From contig NZ_JAKGCT010000004.1 in assembly GCF_022230885.1 (NCBI RefSeq), forward strand, positions 2,108,001 through 2,172,000: 64,000 nt of DNA, read 5' to 3'. Shown piece after piece: positions 19,651 to 30,613 of the stretch; the first letter of the stretch is position 1; each line of letters opens with the position of its first letter. The DNA comes from Paenalcaligenes niemegkensis (GTDB lineage Bacteria > Pseudomonadota > Gammaproteobacteria > Burkholderiales > Burkholderiaceae_B). A program made the position numbers and the translations under genes. The notes under the pieces were generated by a model, which saw nothing but the letters and a program-made list of their open reading frames with translations, was not told where the DNA came from and did not search any database.

Positions 19651-20310
19651 ATGCACCATTCTGAACGCAGATCCCAGCCCTCGCTCAATGATCCGGATGC
19701 TTTTCAACTGATTCCAGCGGTCAGACTGCAAAGCGTGCCCTGGAAAAACGGCGGCGGCAGCACCAAAGAGATCATCGTGTCGCCGGAGGGAGCACAAATT
19801 GATGATTTCTTATGGCGGGTAAGTATTGCGGAAGTAAAGACAGAGGGCGAGTTCTCGGTCTTCCCAGATATACAACGAAACATAAGCCTGTTAAAGGGCG
19901 AAAGCATGGTGCTGAACAACAGGACAACAGGGCTGACACACTCGCTCTTTCCCCTGCGCCCCTTTGACTTCGATGGAGAGCATCAGATAGCAGCCTTTTT
20001 GCCTGACGGCCCAACACTGGACTTCAATGTCATGGTCCGGCGATCGGCCCGGCTGCAGGCTCATGTTGCTCTTCTGGAGAAGGATGCATGTGTCAGTGCT
20101 GACGCCAGCGAGGTTCTGTTGTACTGCGCTGAAGGCCCATGTGTGCTTAAAGACACCCATCATGGCACTTTGCAGATGAGCAGTGGCGACAGCCTTTACT
20201 TTAAGAACCGCCCTGACCATGAGGATGACTCCACCAGACTCCAAATTACAGACGGACGCCTGCTTTGCGTCTCGATCACAACACCACACCACAAAGGAGC
20301 CCGGCCATGA
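19651..20310 (+). CDS. hutD: HutD family cupin protein
   Basis: HutD/Ves-family double cupin of 219 residues, encoded in histidine utilisation clusters and proposed to moderate hut expression or bind a pathway intermediate. Family hallmarks are [13 protein letters not shown] near residue 30 and [22 protein letters not shown]. The N-terminal 20 residues are variable. The gene leads the hutDIFG operon, and its stop overlaps the hutI start by four bases. A HutC-like operator lies just upstream. Confidence 0.92.
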   Translation: MHHSERRSQPSLNDPDAFQLIPAVRLQSVPWKNGGGSTKEIIVSPEGAQIDDFLWRVSIAEVKTEGEFSVFPDIQRNISLLKGESMVLNNRTTGLTHSLFPLRPFDFDGEHQIAAFLPDGPTLDFNVMVRRSARLQAHVALLEKDACVSADASEVLLYCAEGPCVLKDTHHGTLQMSSGDSLYFKNRPDHEDDSTRLQITDGRLLCVSITTPHHKGARP

Positions 20311-21542
20311 CAACGCTAAGCGTATGGACTAACTTACAGCTTGCCCCCACAGCTGAGCCTGAACATGTAATAGCCGATGCTGCCATTGTGGTCGAACGCG
20401 ATCGTATTGTCTGGCTGGGCACCAAATCGGCACTGCCTGAAGCCTATTCCGCACCTGGCATCACTCGACACGACCTGCATGGCGCACTCGTCACTCCCGG
20501 GCTAATCGATTGCCATACTCATTTGGTGTATGGCGGCAACCGGGCAGAAGAATTCGCCATGCGCCTGGCCGGCGCATCGTACGAAGAGATAGCTCGCCAG
20601 GGAGGCGGCATCATCTCCACCGTGCGGGCAACCCGTGAAGCCAGCGAAGACGAGCTCTACGCTTCAGCTCTACGCCGTCTCGACAACTTGCGCCGCGAGG
20701 GCGTAACCGCCATAGAAATTAAGTCGGGTTATGGCCTGGATTTGGAAACCGAGCGAAAAATGTTGCGTGTTGCCCGTCGTCTGGGCGAGACCCGCCCTGT
20801 TACCGTGCGCACTACTTTCCTGGGTGCACATGCCCTGCCACCCGAATACAAAGACAGGCCTGATGACTACATTGATCTGGTTTGTAATACCATGATGCCC
20901 TCTCTGGCTGCCGAGGGTCTTATTGATGCGGTAGACATCTTCTGTGAACGCATTGCTTTCAACCTGGAGCAAACAGAGCGTGTTTTCAATCGCGCACGAA
21001 CGCTGGGCCTAAGCATCAAAGTGCACGCAGAACAGTTATCGCTGATGGGGGCCGCCGCATTAGGGGCTCAATACCATGCCTTGTCGGCTGATCACCTGGA
21101 ATATCTAGACGAAAATGGTATTAAAGCCATGAAGCTGGCAGGCACTGTAGCGGTACTCCTTCCAGGCGCCTATTACTTCTTGCGTGAAACCCAGCTTCCT
21201 CCTATTGCCCTGCTGCGCAAACACGACGTACCAATCGCCATCTCCACCGACAGCAATCCAGGCACGTCACCTACGACTTCGCTTCTATTAATGCTGAACA
21301 TGGCTTCCACCTTATTCAAGATGTCGGTAGCTGAGGTTCTGGCAGGAGTTACCCGCCATGCAGCCCAGGCTTTTGGGCACGCTGAAGTCACCGGAAAATT
21401 AAGTGTGGGTGCAAAAGCCGACTTTGTCGCTTGGGAGGTAAAAACCCTTTCTGAACTGGTGTACTGGAGCGGCTATGACCGTTGCGCGCTGGTCGTGCGA
21501 CATGGCGAAATCGCTGTAGATCAGCGCGAGGAGCAGCAATGA
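20307..21542 (+). CDS. hutI: Imidazolonepropionase
   Basis: Amidohydrolase that opens 4-imidazolone-5-propionate to N-formimino-L-glutamate, the third step of histidine breakdown. Metal ligands appear in [18 protein letters not shown], with further ligands in IKVHAEQLS and in [10 protein letters not shown]. The ATG at 20307 is chosen over an upstream in-frame ATG because AAAGGAG precedes it and it overlaps the hutD stop (ATGA). This gives 411 residues, the usual length. Its stop overlaps the hutF start in the same way. Confidence 0.97.
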   Translation: MTTLSVWTNLQLAPTAEPEHVIADAAIVVERDRIVWLGTKSALPEAYSAPGITRHDLHGALVTPGLIDCHTHLVYGGNRAEEFAMRLAGASYEEIARQGGGIISTVRATREASEDELYASALRRLDNLRREGVTAIEIKSGYGLDLETERKMLRVARRLGETRPVTVRTTFLGAHALPPEYKDRPDDYIDLVCNTMMPSLAAEGLIDAVDIFCERIAFNLEQTERVFNRARTLGLSIKVHAEQLSLMGAAALGAQYHALSADHLEYLDENGIKAMKLAGTVAVLLPGAYYFLRETQLPPIALLRKHDVPIAISTDSNPGTSPTTSLLLMLNMASTLFKMSVAEVLAGVTRHAAQAFGHAEVTGKLSVGAKADFVAWEVKTLSELVYWSGYDRCALVVRHGEIAVDQREEQQ

Positions 21543-22938
21543 GCCGTTTTCAACATGCCTATGCCCCGTATGCACGAATCGGTTCTGAATGGCAGCAAGA
21601 TGTCATTCTCAGTTGGGATGAAAATGGAACGTTGACGGAGCTCAAAACGGGACAAAATAAACATCAGTTGCCACCCGATGCTCGTTCCCTGCAAGGCGCG
21701 CTGATAGCAGGCATGCCTAATCTGCATTCCCATGCCTTTCAAAGTGCCATGGCCGGGCTTACCGAGTATCGCGGCACAGCCTCGGACAGTTTCTGGAGCT
21801 GGCGTGAGCTGATGTACCGCTTTGCAGCCAAGCTAAACCCGGATGATATCCAGCATATCGCCCGTTGGCTCTACATCGACATGCTCAAAGCCGGTTATAC
21901 CTCGGTGTGCGAATTCCATTACATTCATCACCAGCCAGACGGCACTCCATACCCTGTACATAGTGAATTGGCTTCACGCGTTTGCCTGGCCGCCGAGCAA
22001 AGCGGCATTGGCATGAGCATGCTTCCCGTTCTGTACCAATACAGCAATTTTGGTGCACTTCCCCCAGAGCTGATCAGGCCCGCTTCTTAAATAGACCCGA
22101 GCAGTTACTGTCACTGCTTGGTGAGCTGCGTTCTCACCTGCCTGAAAGCTCTCAACGCCGCTACGGGGTGGCACCGCACTCACTGCGCGCTGTGTCTAAA
22201 GACTCATTGACGCGGTTGCTTGATGGTCTCCAAGCCGAATTCCCGAAGGCGCCCATACATATACACATTGCCGAACAAAGCGCAGAAGTTGACGCCAGCA
22301 TCGCGATTACCGGAGCCAGGCCCGTACAGTGGCTGCTTGATAATTTTGCTGTCGACAAACAGTGGTGTCTGGTGCATGCAACGCATATGGATCATCAAGA
22401 GCTGCACCGCAGTGCCACAAGTGGTGCTGTAGCAGGCCTATGCTTAACTACTGAAGCAAACCTGGGAGACGGAGTTTTTCCAGCCTTGGAGTTCTTGCAA
22501 GCCGGCGGTACATTTGGTGTGGGATCAGACAGCCATATCAGTGTGGACTGGCGGTCCGAGCTTCGTCTGCTGGAGTACGGCCAGCGCTTAAGCCGACGAG
22601 AACGCAACGTACTCAGCAGCGCTCAACAGCCACAGGTCGCCGATCTTCTTTTTGATGGCGCTTTAGCGGGCGGTGCACGCGCGACGGGACGGGCAGTAGG
22701 TGAGCTGGCTATCGGTAGGCAAGCGGACTTTATTGTGCTCGACCTTGAGCACCCCACTCTTGCCGAGCATGCCCCCAGTACATGGCTTGCGTCACTGGTA
22801 TTCAACGAACGGGCCAGTCACGCAATTAAAGACGTGTTTGTTGCTGGAAAGCAGTGTATTGCTGATGGCCATCACAGCGACGAGACCGACGCACTGCAGA
22901 ACTACAGAAGAACCCTACACCGACTTTTAAACGACTAA
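21539..22938 (+). CDS. hutF: Formimidoylglutamate deiminase (one frameshift)
   Basis: Amidohydrolase removing ammonia from N-formimino-L-glutamate to give N-formyl-L-glutamate. The metal motif is [14 protein letters not shown]. Later conserved segments are [10 protein letters not shown] and [16 protein letters not shown]. The frame breaks at a C5 run (22061-22065). Adding one C gives 466 residues, close to family length. The ATG at 21539 overlaps the hutI stop. Its presence together with hutG shows the five-enzyme Pseudomonas-type route and not the formiminoglutamase route. Confidence 0.94.
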
Positions 22939-22959
22939 CGGTTACTACGAGGACGCAAC

Positions 22960-23777
22960 ATGAGTAAAGCTCCTATCTACCATTTACACGCCGGTTCGCT
23001 CCCCTATTAATCTCGATGCCCCATGTCGGAACGCAAATTCCCGCTGACATTGCCAATCAAATGACCGATGTCGCCGCCCATGTGGATGATACCGACTGGC
23101 ATCTGGACCGGCTGTACGATTTTGCAAAAAATATGGGGGCGTCCATCCTGATGCCTACAAACTCTCGGTATGTCATCGACTTGAACCGCCCACCAGACGA
23201 CGAGAACCTTTACCCTGGTGTGAATACCACTGGCTTACTACCCACTGACACCTTTGATGAAGAAGCCCTTTATAAAGAGGGCTATCTACCGGACGACGCC
23301 GAAAAAGCACGACGGCGCGAACTGTACTGGGAGCCCTATCACCAAGCCTTGGCCGAAGAGTTAAAGCGCCTTAAAGAGAAGCATGGGCAGGTCTTGCTCT
23401 GGGAGGCCCATTCTATACGTTCCCATATTCCACGCTTATTCGAGGGGCAGTTGCCCGACTTCAACTTTGGCACCAGCAACGACCAAAGCGCCACTGAAGG
23501 CTTAGCCGACGAACTTGCTGCCATTGCCCAGCAAGATGACCGCTACTCTGCCGTGGCGAATGCACGCTTTAAAGGGGGTTACATTACCCGCCATTACGGC
23601 CAGCCTGCTGATGGCATTCACGCTGTACAACTGGAATTGAGCCAAGGTACCTATATGGACGAATTCCGTCCCTATGCCTACGATGAGGTCCGGGCCCAAA
23701 AGCTAGTTCTCGCCATCAGCGCTTGCCTGGAACACGCGATGAAACGAGTCGCCATGTTAACGGGCAGTGTGCACTAG
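22960..23777 (+). CDS. hutG: N-formylglutamate deformylase (one frameshift near the start)
   Basis: Zinc hydrolase of the N-formylglutamate amidohydrolase family, releasing formate and glutamate in the last hut step. Conserved stretches are ISMPHVGTQIPADI, MPTNSRYVIDLNRPP and LLWEAHSIRSHIPRLFEGQLPD. The long ORF has no proper start. The ATG at 22960, behind GAGGA, reads MSKAPIYHLHAGS and joins the main frame if one C is added to the C4 run at 23001-23004. The repaired protein has 272 residues. It is the last gene of hutDIFG and is followed by a strong hairpin. Confidence 0.93.
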
Positions 23778-23828
23778 ACCATGCTGTCTTTTTTCGCCAG
23801 CCTGCCAGTTTAAAGCTTTGTTAAAAAA

Positions 23829-23862
23829 GAAGCACGTAGCGCAATTAAACGCTACGTGCTTC
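23829..23862 (-). terminator. Terminator between hutG and hutUH
   Basis: A perfect 13-bp stem, GAAGCACGTAGCG / CGCTACGTGCTTC, with an 8-base loop. On the minus strand it is followed by TTCTTTTTT-like sequence (complement of the AAAAAAG preceding it), so it terminates hutUH. It may also stop the convergent hutDIFG transcript. Confidence 0.88.
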
Positions 23863-23884
23863 GCCCTACCCCACCGTTGCCTAA

Positions 23885-25429
23885 TTAAATAGTGAACAGA
23901 TCTGGCAACGCCTTAATCACGGCGGCATTTAAAACCGCTTCGGTAATGCCTTCAATATCTGGAGCCAGATAGCGGTCTTCACTGTAAAACGGCGCAATTT
24001 CACGAATTTCCCCCATCACTTTTTGCAGTGACTCAGAGGTTCTCAGGGGTGCGTGAAAGTCGATGCCCTGAGCCGCACACAGCATTTCAATACCCACAAT
24101 CGTGGCTGTATTCTGCGCCATCTCGATCAGCCGGCGACCGGCGAAAGTGGCCATGCTGACATGGTCCTCCTGATTAGCAGAGGTCGGCAAACTGTCAACG
24201 CTGGCCGGATGCGCCAGCGATTTGTTTTCAGAAGCCAGAGCGGCAGCTGTAACGTGCGCAATCATGAAGCCCGAATTAATGCCGGCCGATGGCACCAGGA
24301 AAGGCGGCAAGCCTGAAATACTGGTATCAATAAGCAAAGCCACCCGGCGTTCGGACAATGAGCCGATCTCGGCGATGGCCATGGCCAGCATATCCGCCGC
24401 AAATGCTACTGGCTCAGCGTGGAAGTTGCCGCCCGAAATCACTTGATCCGGCTCTCCATCCTTACCCGGGAACACAAGAGGATTATCAGTGACCGCATTG
24501 GACTCAATCAACAACGTTGTCATGGCCTGCTGCATGACATCGTAAATGGCTCCCATGACTTGGGGCTGGCAGCGCAAGCTGTAAGGATCTTGAACCTTAG
24601 TATCGTTCTCGACGTGCGAATTACGAATTTCACTGTTTTTCAGCAACTGACGATAGAGCTTGGCTGCGTAGATTTGTCCTGGCTGCCCTCGAATTTCGTG
24701 TATACGAGGATCAAAGGGAGCATCACTGCCTTTGGCCGCATCCACACTCAGAGCCCCTGCCAACACTGCGTTTTTGAACAGAATCTCGCTTAAAAACAAA
24801 CCGTTTAATGCCAGCGCCGTCGAGACCTGGGTGCCATTAATTAACGCCAGGCCTTCTTTTGCCGCTAGCACTACGGGCTCTAAACCTGCCTTATCCAGCG
24901 CAGCTTTAGACGACATGCGCTCGCCCTGATAAAAGGCATCGCCCTCACCGATTAGCGTCAATGTCATGTGTGAAAGCGGAGCCAGATCACCCGAAGCACC
25001 CACCGACCCCTTTGCCGGGATCACTGGGGTCACACCTGCATTGTAAATCTCGGCAAGACGCTGCACGACCACCGGGCGTATACCTGAAAAGCCCCGAGCC
25101 AGGCTGGCCACTTTCAGGGCGATGACCAGCCTCACCACCGCTTCTGACAACGCCTCGCCCACGCCTACGGAGTGGGAAAGAATTAAATTTTTCTGAAGCA
25201 GTTCAAGGTCGTCATCAGGAATACGCGTTTGCGCGAGCTTTCCAAAGCCCGTATTAATGCCGTAAGCGGCATCGCCTTTCTGGATAATCTTCTGGATAAT
25301 GGCGGATGACGCAGCCATGTCGGCAAGGGCTGACTCAGTCAGCTCAAGCAATACGTTGCCATGCCAAATCTGGCGAATATCATCAAGGCTCAATTCGCCA
25401 GGCTGAATGATTAAGCGTTGTTTAGTCAT
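23885..25429 (-). CDS. hutH: Histidine ammonia-lyase
   Basis: Converts L-histidine to urocanate and ammonia using an MIO prosthetic group formed autocatalytically from Ala-Ser-Gly, seen here in [15 protein letters not shown]. Other family segments are [15 protein letters not shown] near residue 60, [15 protein letters not shown] and [11 protein letters not shown]. The 514 residues match the family. The ATG at 25429 is preferred over a TTG one codon upstream. It follows hutU by 19 bp in the divergent hutUH operon. Confidence 0.97.
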   Translation of the reverse strand: MTKQRLIIQPGELSLDDIRQIWHGNVLLELTESALADMAASSAIIQKIIQKGDAAYGINTGFGKLAQTRIPDDDLELLQKNLILSHSVGVGEALSEAVVRLVIALKVASLARGFSGIRPVVVQRLAEIYNAGVTPVIPAKGSVGASGDLAPLSHMTLTLIGEGDAFYQGERMSSKAALDKAGLEPVVLAAKEGLALINGTQVSTALALNGLFLSEILFKNAVLAGALSVDAAKGSDAPFDPRIHEIRGQPGQIYAAKLYRQLLKNSEIRNSHVENDTKVQDPYSLRCQPQVMGAIYDVMQQAMTTLLIESNAVTDNPLVFPGKDGEPDQVISGGNFHAEPVAFAADMLAMAIAEIGSLSERRVALLIDTSISGLPPFLVPSAGINSGFMIAHVTAAALASENKSLAHPASVDSLPTSANQEDHVSMATFAGRRLIEMAQNTATIVGIEMLCAAQGIDFHAPLRTSESLQKVMGEIREIAPFYSEDRYLAPDIEGITEAVLNAAVIKALPDLFTI

Positions 25430-25448
25430 CAAGTGCTCTACCTCATTA

Positions 25449-27169
25449 TTACTTGATCATTGGCAGTTTTAAGCCAAAGTCTTTGGCGGTTTTTACAGCG
25501 AGCTCATAACCGGCATCTGCATGCCTCATTACGCCGCTGCCGCAATCGTTAATCAGTACGCGCTCTAAACGGGCTGCCGCTTCATCTGAGCCGTCAGCCA
25601 CAATCACCATACCGGCGTGCTGACTGTATCCCATGCCCACACCGCCCCCATGATGCAGGGATACCCAACTTGCTCCCCCGCTGTATTGAGCAGTGCGTTA
25701 AGTAAAGCCCAGTCAGACACGGCATCGGTTCCATCTTTCATGGCTTCGGTTTCCCGGTTGGGGCTAGCGACCGAGCCAGTGTCCAAATGGTCCCGGCCAA
25801 TAACGATGGGGGCTTTCAGCTCGCCATTGCGTACCATTTCATTAAATGCCAGACCAGCCAAATGGCGCTCGCCCAACCCAAGCCAGCATATTCTGGAAGG
25901 AAGCCCCTGAAAGGCGATACGTTCCTTGGCCATGTCTAACCAGCGATGCACATGGGCGTTCTCAGGAAATAATTCCTTGATTTTTTGATCTGTCTTGTAG
26001 ATATCTTCAGGATCGCCCGACAGCGCTACCCAGCGAAAAGGCCCTTTTCCTTCGCAGAACAAAGGTCGAATGTAAGCGGGAACAAAACCAGGAAAGTCAA
26101 AGGCATTTTCGACCCCGTTGTCTTTAGCGACTTGTCGAATATTATTCCCATAATCGACTACGGGTACTCCCATCGCTTGAAAATCCAGCATGGCCTGTAC
26201 ATGCCGGACACAAGACTGCGCCGCGTCGGCTTGTAGCTTGCCCTGCTGGCTTTCATTTTGCTGGGCGGCTTTCCACTGTTCAACCGTCCAGCCTATAGGC
26301 AGATAGCCGTTTATCAGGTCATGTGCTGATGTCTGGTCTGTTACCAAATCAGGACGAATTCCACCAGCCTCAGCACGACGCACCAACTCGGGGAAAACCT
26401 CGGCAGCATTTCCCAGCAAAGCAATGGAAACGGCCTCTTTACGTTCAGTATGGTGTTTGATCAGCTCAAGAGCATGATCCAGATCCTTGGCCTGCACATC
26501 GACATAACGGGTTTTCAAGCGGAAGTCGATGCTATTTTGCTGGCACTCGACATTCAAGGAGACCGCCCCCGCGAAGGTGGCAGCCAGCGGCTGTGCTCCG
26601 CCCATTCCGCCTAAGCCCGCCGTTAGAATCCAGCGGCCAATCAGGTCACCGCCATAATGCTGGCGTCCTGCTTCTGCAAAGGTCTCGTAAGTGCCTTGCA
26701 CAATCCCTTGGCTGCCAATATAGATCCAGCTGCCCGCCGTCATCTGCCCATACATAAACAGGCCAGCACGATCGAGTTCATGAAACTTTTCCCAGGTGGC
26801 CCACTTAGGTACCAGATTGGAATTGGCGATCAGTACACGCGGCGCATCAGCGTGAGTTTGAAACACCCCTACGGGCTTGCCGGACTGAACCAATAAGGTT
26901 TCGTTCTCTTCCAGATTACGCAACGACTCTAAAATCTGGTCATAGCACTCCCAGTTACGGGCAGCCCGCCCAATACCACCATATACCACCAGGTGTTTAG
27001 GGTTTTCAGCGACCTCGGCATCAAGGTTGTTTTGAATCATACGGTAAGCTGCTTCAGTCACCCAGTTTTTACAACTCAACTCGCTGCCACGGGGAGCGCG
27101 TATCTCACGGCTCGCATCAAAGCGCGGATCGCTGTTCTCTTGTGGAACTATGTCTGTCAGCACATTCAT
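25449..27169 (-). CDS. hutU: Urocanate hydratase (one frameshift)
   Basis: NAD-dependent urocanase turning urocanate into imidazolonepropionate. Conserved stretches are [54 protein letters not shown] and CRIC-like CWLGLGERH near the catalytic Cys. The frame breaks at a C5 run (25675-25679). Adding one base restores [20 protein letters not shown] and the C-terminal [22 protein letters not shown], giving 573 residues. It is the first gene of hutUH; the divergent hutC begins 228 bp away with paired operator-like sites between them. Confidence 0.96.
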
Positions 27170-27318
27170 CGCCTCACTCCTTTACTCTAAATATCGATAC
27201 ACAACAGGGAATCGACACTTTTCTTTGGACTCCCAGTCGGGCCCCTATCGGGTTTCCCTGAGGTTAGCGCAATGAAAGCGGTCTAAAAACCTGTTATCTT
27301 GTAAGCTGTAATGTTTAA

Positions 27319-27349
27319 TGTATAGTCAAACTTTTTATTTGTCTATACA
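27319..27349. promoter_or_regulatory. Paired HutC-like operator half-sites between hutU and hutC
   Basis: TGTATAGTCA (27319-27328) and TGTCTATACA (27340-27349) form an inverted pair; read on the same strand they differ at one of ten bases. Both resemble the TTGTATATACAA palindrome before hutD. They lie between the divergent hutUH and hutC, 48 bp from the hutC start, so HutC probably represses itself and hutUH. Confidence 0.6.
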
Positions 27350-27397
27350 TACTCTGGAAAGCCCTTAGTGAATGGTGTGCCATCTTAGGAAAAACAC

Positions 27398-28131
27398 ATG
27401 AATACTATGTCGTCAATAACAACAAAGACACCGCCTACTGCCGAGCCGGCCTACCTTAAGATTAAAAACCACGTTCTGTCGCAAATCCAAAATGGAGTCT
27501 GGCAGGAAGGCGATCTTATCCCCACCGAGATGGCATTGTGTGAGCAGTTTCAAGTCTCGCGCATGACAGTTAACCGCGCCTTGCGCGAACTAACCGGAGA
27601 TCAGTTGCTGGTGCGCATCAAGGGGTCTGGAACTTACGTCGCACAGCCTAAATTTCAGTCTACCTTGATCGAAATCCGTAGTATTGCCCAGGATATTCGG
27701 GAGCGCGGACATCGTCACACCAGCCGCGTCTTGCAGCTGGACACCAAGGCAGCCTCTAAGGTGCAGTTGCAGCGCTTTGGTTTGGCTGCAGGCACACAGT
27801 TATTTCATTCTTTAATTATTCACCACGATAATGGTATTCCTATACAACTGGAAGATCGTGTGGTTGACGCCTCTATTGCTCCTGATTACCTGAAACAGGA
27901 CTGGGAATTAATGACACCCAACGAATACTTGATGCGGGTAGCCCCCTTACCTACAGGCGACTACACTATCGAGGTACGTTTCCCCCTGAGGAAATCGCCC
28001 GAGCTCTGGATATCGAAACAAGCCAGCCCTGTCTGCTGATGGATCGTGCCACCTATTCGAACGGTAAATTTACATCGCATGCAACCATGTGGCATCCCGG
28101 AAACCGCTACCGTTTTACCGGGAAGATCTAA
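27398..28131 (+). CDS. hutC: Histidine utilisation repressor, GntR/HutC family (one frameshift)
   Basis: GntR-family repressor with an N-terminal winged helix (LIPTEMALCEQFQVSRMTVNRALRELTGDQLLVRIKGSGTYVA region, about residues 45-90) and a C-terminal UTRA domain that senses urocanate in known HutC proteins. The frame breaks at a C5 run (27982-27986). Adding one C gives VRFPPEEIARALDIETSQPC and a normal end (NRYRFTGKI), 244 residues. It is divergent from hutUH and probably controls all hut operons through the TGTATATACA-like sites. Confidence 0.94.
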
Positions 28132-28143
28132 AAATCTGTGCCT

Positions 28144-29310
28144 TTAGCTAGCAGACAAATCCACCACCACCGCTCCTACAGGCCTTGAGCAGCACAACAG
28201 GACTTTTCCTGCTGGTGGCATATCAAGCGGCTCTTCGATGTACTCGACGTCGCCCGAGACCAGACGGCACATACAAGTATTGCACAGCCCTGAGCGACAG
28301 TTAAAGTCTGGGGACAAGCCTTGCGCCTCGGCAAGCTCAAGCAGCGTTCCGCTTTGGTCTTCCCAAGGCAAGACTTCGGTTTGCGCCAGAAACTGAACGC
28401 TGTCTCCTCCTGTCTGCACCTCAGGCTTAACTGCCACTGGCGGTGCAGCCTTTTCGGCCAGAACCACTGGCTGTATCTCTTGAGTGTCAGCCTCCAGCAT
28501 GGTAGCAGGCCCAAAGAACTCGTAACGTATACGTTCTTTAGCTACGCCTAAACTACGCAGCAGACGCCAGTTCGATTGCATGAATGCGCCAGGACCACAT
28601 AAATAAAAGTCATAGTCGTCAAGCGGTAGCCAAGCCTGCAAGTGCAGCTTCTCGATTAGGCCTTGCGCGTGAAAACGAGAAGTTTCATGGTCTCGGTCTG
28701 AGGGATTCCTATAGCAGAAATGCACATGTACGCCGTCGCGGGATGCTGCCAGGGCCAGCACTTCATCTGCAAAGGCATGCACCTGCCCGTTTTCGCAAGC
28801 ATGAATAAAATGCACCGTACGGTTAGTGCTATTAACCAGCTGATGCAGCATGCTCAACATAGGAGTGATCCCTACACCTCCGCTGAACAACACCACTGGC
28901 CGTTGCGAAGACTCATCCAGGATGAACTCACCCATGGGGCCGGCAGCGATCAGGGTATCGCCCACATTGATTTGTTCATGCAAATAATTGGACACCATCC
29001 CCAGCGGTAAGTCGGGACGGTCAATCGGAGCAGCCTCGCGCTTGACAGCGATGCGCAAGCGGCGGCCAGCAGCTGGACTTGCTGACATGCTGTAATTGCG
29101 AAGCTGGCTTTCTCCGTTTATGTTTAGCCTGAAGACCAGATACTGCCCGGCCTTCCAGGCTGGCAAAGGAGCGTCATCGACAGGCTCGAGGCAGAACGAA
29201 CTGATCAGGCTGCTTTCTGCAGCTTTTGCCACCACAGTAAACTCGCGAAACCTTCTGATTTCTGCCTCTACAGCCGGAGTCGACACGTACTCAGTCACAG
29301 CAGTTGTCAT
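28144..29310 (-). CDS. Flavin/[2Fe-2S] oxidoreductase, electron donor of a Rieske oxygenase
   Basis: A 388-residue reductase. It has a flavin domain (LRNYSMSASPA), an NAD-binding domain (VVLFSGGVGITPMLSML, then YDFYLCGPGAFM), a linker rich in Ala/Pro/Val and a C-terminal [2Fe-2S] domain (CRSGLCNTCMCRL plus a later LLCC). This order matches reductases of two-component Rieske monooxygenases such as VanB- and GbcB-like proteins; the linker makes it longer than VanB. It would pass electrons from NAD(P)H to the oxygenase encoded immediately upstream. The ATG at 29310 is preferred because GGGAGG precedes it. It converges with hutC. Confidence 0.87.
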   Translation of the reverse strand: MTTAVTEYVSTPAVEAEIRRFREFTVVAKAAESSLISSFCLEPVDDAPLPAWKAGQYLVFRLNINGESQLRNYSMSASPAAGRRLRIAVKREAAPIDRPDLPLGMVSNYLHEQINVGDTLIAAGPMGEFILDESSQRPVVLFSGGVGITPMLSMLHQLVNSTNRTVHFIHACENGQVHAFADEVLALAASRDGVHVHFCYRNPSDRDHETSRFHAQGLIEKLHLQAWLPLDDYDFYLCGPGAFMQSNWRLLRSLGVAKERIRYEFFGPATMLEADTQEIQPVVLAEKAAPPVAVKPEVQTGGDSVQFLAQTEVLPWEDQSGTLLELAEAQGLSPDFNCRSGLCNTCMCRLVSGDVEYIEEPLDMPPAGKVLLCCSRPVGAVVVDLSAS

Positions 29311-29322
29311 GTATCCTCCCAC

Positions 29323-30366
29323 TTATTCAACCGCTACCGCAGCCTCTACAGGGGCTCGCTCAGCTTCGATAAGTTGCTGCATACGGCGACGGAAACGCAT
29401 GGGTCCTGAATCGATTGGCAAGTCTAACGCAGCGGGACGCTTATCCAGACCTTTTTGAATTGCTTCGAGTATGACTTTGTCTTCATTGAAAGCAAAGCGC
29501 ACGTCCTCATTGAACATTCGTGAAACTTCGGCATCATCCGGACTGAAGTTACGCAACTGGAACCAGAAATACCGTGTGTTTTTCTCGTCGATAGGAGTCA
29601 ACAGGTTATAGGAGTCCATGAGAAATATATCGGGATGCGGGGCAACGTCATCACCTCCGGTACCAGCGGGAGTAAATATTGCTTTAATGACAGCAAGGGA
29701 GGGAAAACGCACCTCGTATTGCTGTTTGCGATCACAGTTGCCAGTAAACTTCACGAACTTCTTATAAAAGGGCGCGACTTCGACATCGTTTAACCAGCGG
29801 GAGACTGTCACGCCGTTCTCAGCCACGTCTACTTTAAGCGGCTTACCGATGATCGAAGCGCTGCCAAACGAGGTCTGGTGAACCCAGGATACGTGGGAGG
29901 GGTCCAGCAAATTATCGCTGACATAGAGATAATTACAGGCGATGCTCATGGCATCGCCGCTATTGACTCCCCAGCCCTCTTGATTCCATTCAGGAATATC
30001 GATAATCAGGCTTTCATCCGCTAGCGCAGGGTCGCCCATCCACACCCAAAGCATGCCGTAACGCTCGGCACAGGGGTAGCTGCGAACCACCGCACTTCGA
30101 GGAATTTGCGCTACACCAGGCGCTTTCACGCAACTGCCTGAACAGTCGAACGTAAGTCCGTGATATCCACACTCTACAGTGTCATCGATCAGACGCCCCA
30201 TGGATAAGGGAAGGCGGCGGTGAGGACAGGAGTCTTCCAGCACCACCGGTGTGCCGTCCTGCTTACGGTACATCACGAGGTTTTCATTCAACATTTTTAC
30301 GGCATGAAGATCGCGCTCCACGGCGGAAGATAACGCCCCCACATACCACGCATTTTTTAAAAACAT
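29323..30366 (-). CDS. Rieske non-heme iron oxygenase alpha subunit (vanillate-demethylase-like)
   Basis: Terminal oxygenase of 347 residues. The Rieske [2Fe-2S] ligands are C47/H49 (CPHRRLPLSMG) and C66/H69 (CGYHG). The mononuclear iron site shows NLLDPSHVSWVH, giving D155, H158 and H163. This domain order and size match the vanillate demethylase/aromatic O-demethylase branch. The substrate is unknown; possibilities include methoxy-aromatics, N-methyl compounds or another small ring. It sits 12 bp before its reductase gene and is divergent from a LysR gene, with a dyad operator between them. Its place next to hut does not by itself prove a histidine link. Confidence 0.88.
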   Translation of the reverse strand: MFLKNAWYVGALSSAVERDLHAVKMLNENLVMYRKQDGTPVVLEDSCPHRRLPLSMGRLIDDTVECGYHGLTFDCSGSCVKAPGVAQIPRSAVVRSYPCAERYGMLWVWMGDPALADESLIIDIPEWNQEGWGVNSGDAMSIACNYLYVSDNLLDPSHVSWVHQTSFGSASIIGKPLKVDVAENGVTVSRWLNDVEVAPFYKKFVKFTGNCDRKQQYEVRFPSLAVIKAIFTPAGTGGDDVAPHPDIFLMDSYNLLTPIDEKNTRYFWFQLRNFSPDDAEVSRMFNEDVRFAFNEDKVILEAIQKGLDKRPAALDLPIDSGPMRFRRRMQQLIEAERAPVEAAVAVE

Positions 30367-30512
30367 TATCTACTCCTTGTACTGTCGCGCCAGAGCGCAC
30401 CTAAGCCACACAAAATATCAGAGAGCTGCCTTAGCCACTAATCACGCGTAGCCCACATGAATGACTTAATAGGTATAGTAGAGCAAATAAAAAATAGCTA
30501 AATTGAATTTTT

Positions 30513-30529
30513 GTTTAGAATATCTAAAC
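30513..30529. promoter_or_regulatory. Palindromic operator between the Rieske operon and LysR gene
   Basis: GTTTAGA-ATA-TCTAAAC, a perfect 17-bp dyad with a 3-base centre. It fits the T-N11-A pattern of LysR-type regulator sites and lies in the 247-bp divergent gap, 147 bp from the oxygenase start and 85 bp from the LysR start. Confidence 0.6.
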
Positions 30530-30613
30530 TTAAAATAAGTAGCTGACGTAAATGCCCCTTCTGTTTGCAGTCTCAACTGCACCATTTTCATTTTCGCATG
30601 CCTGGAAAACATT

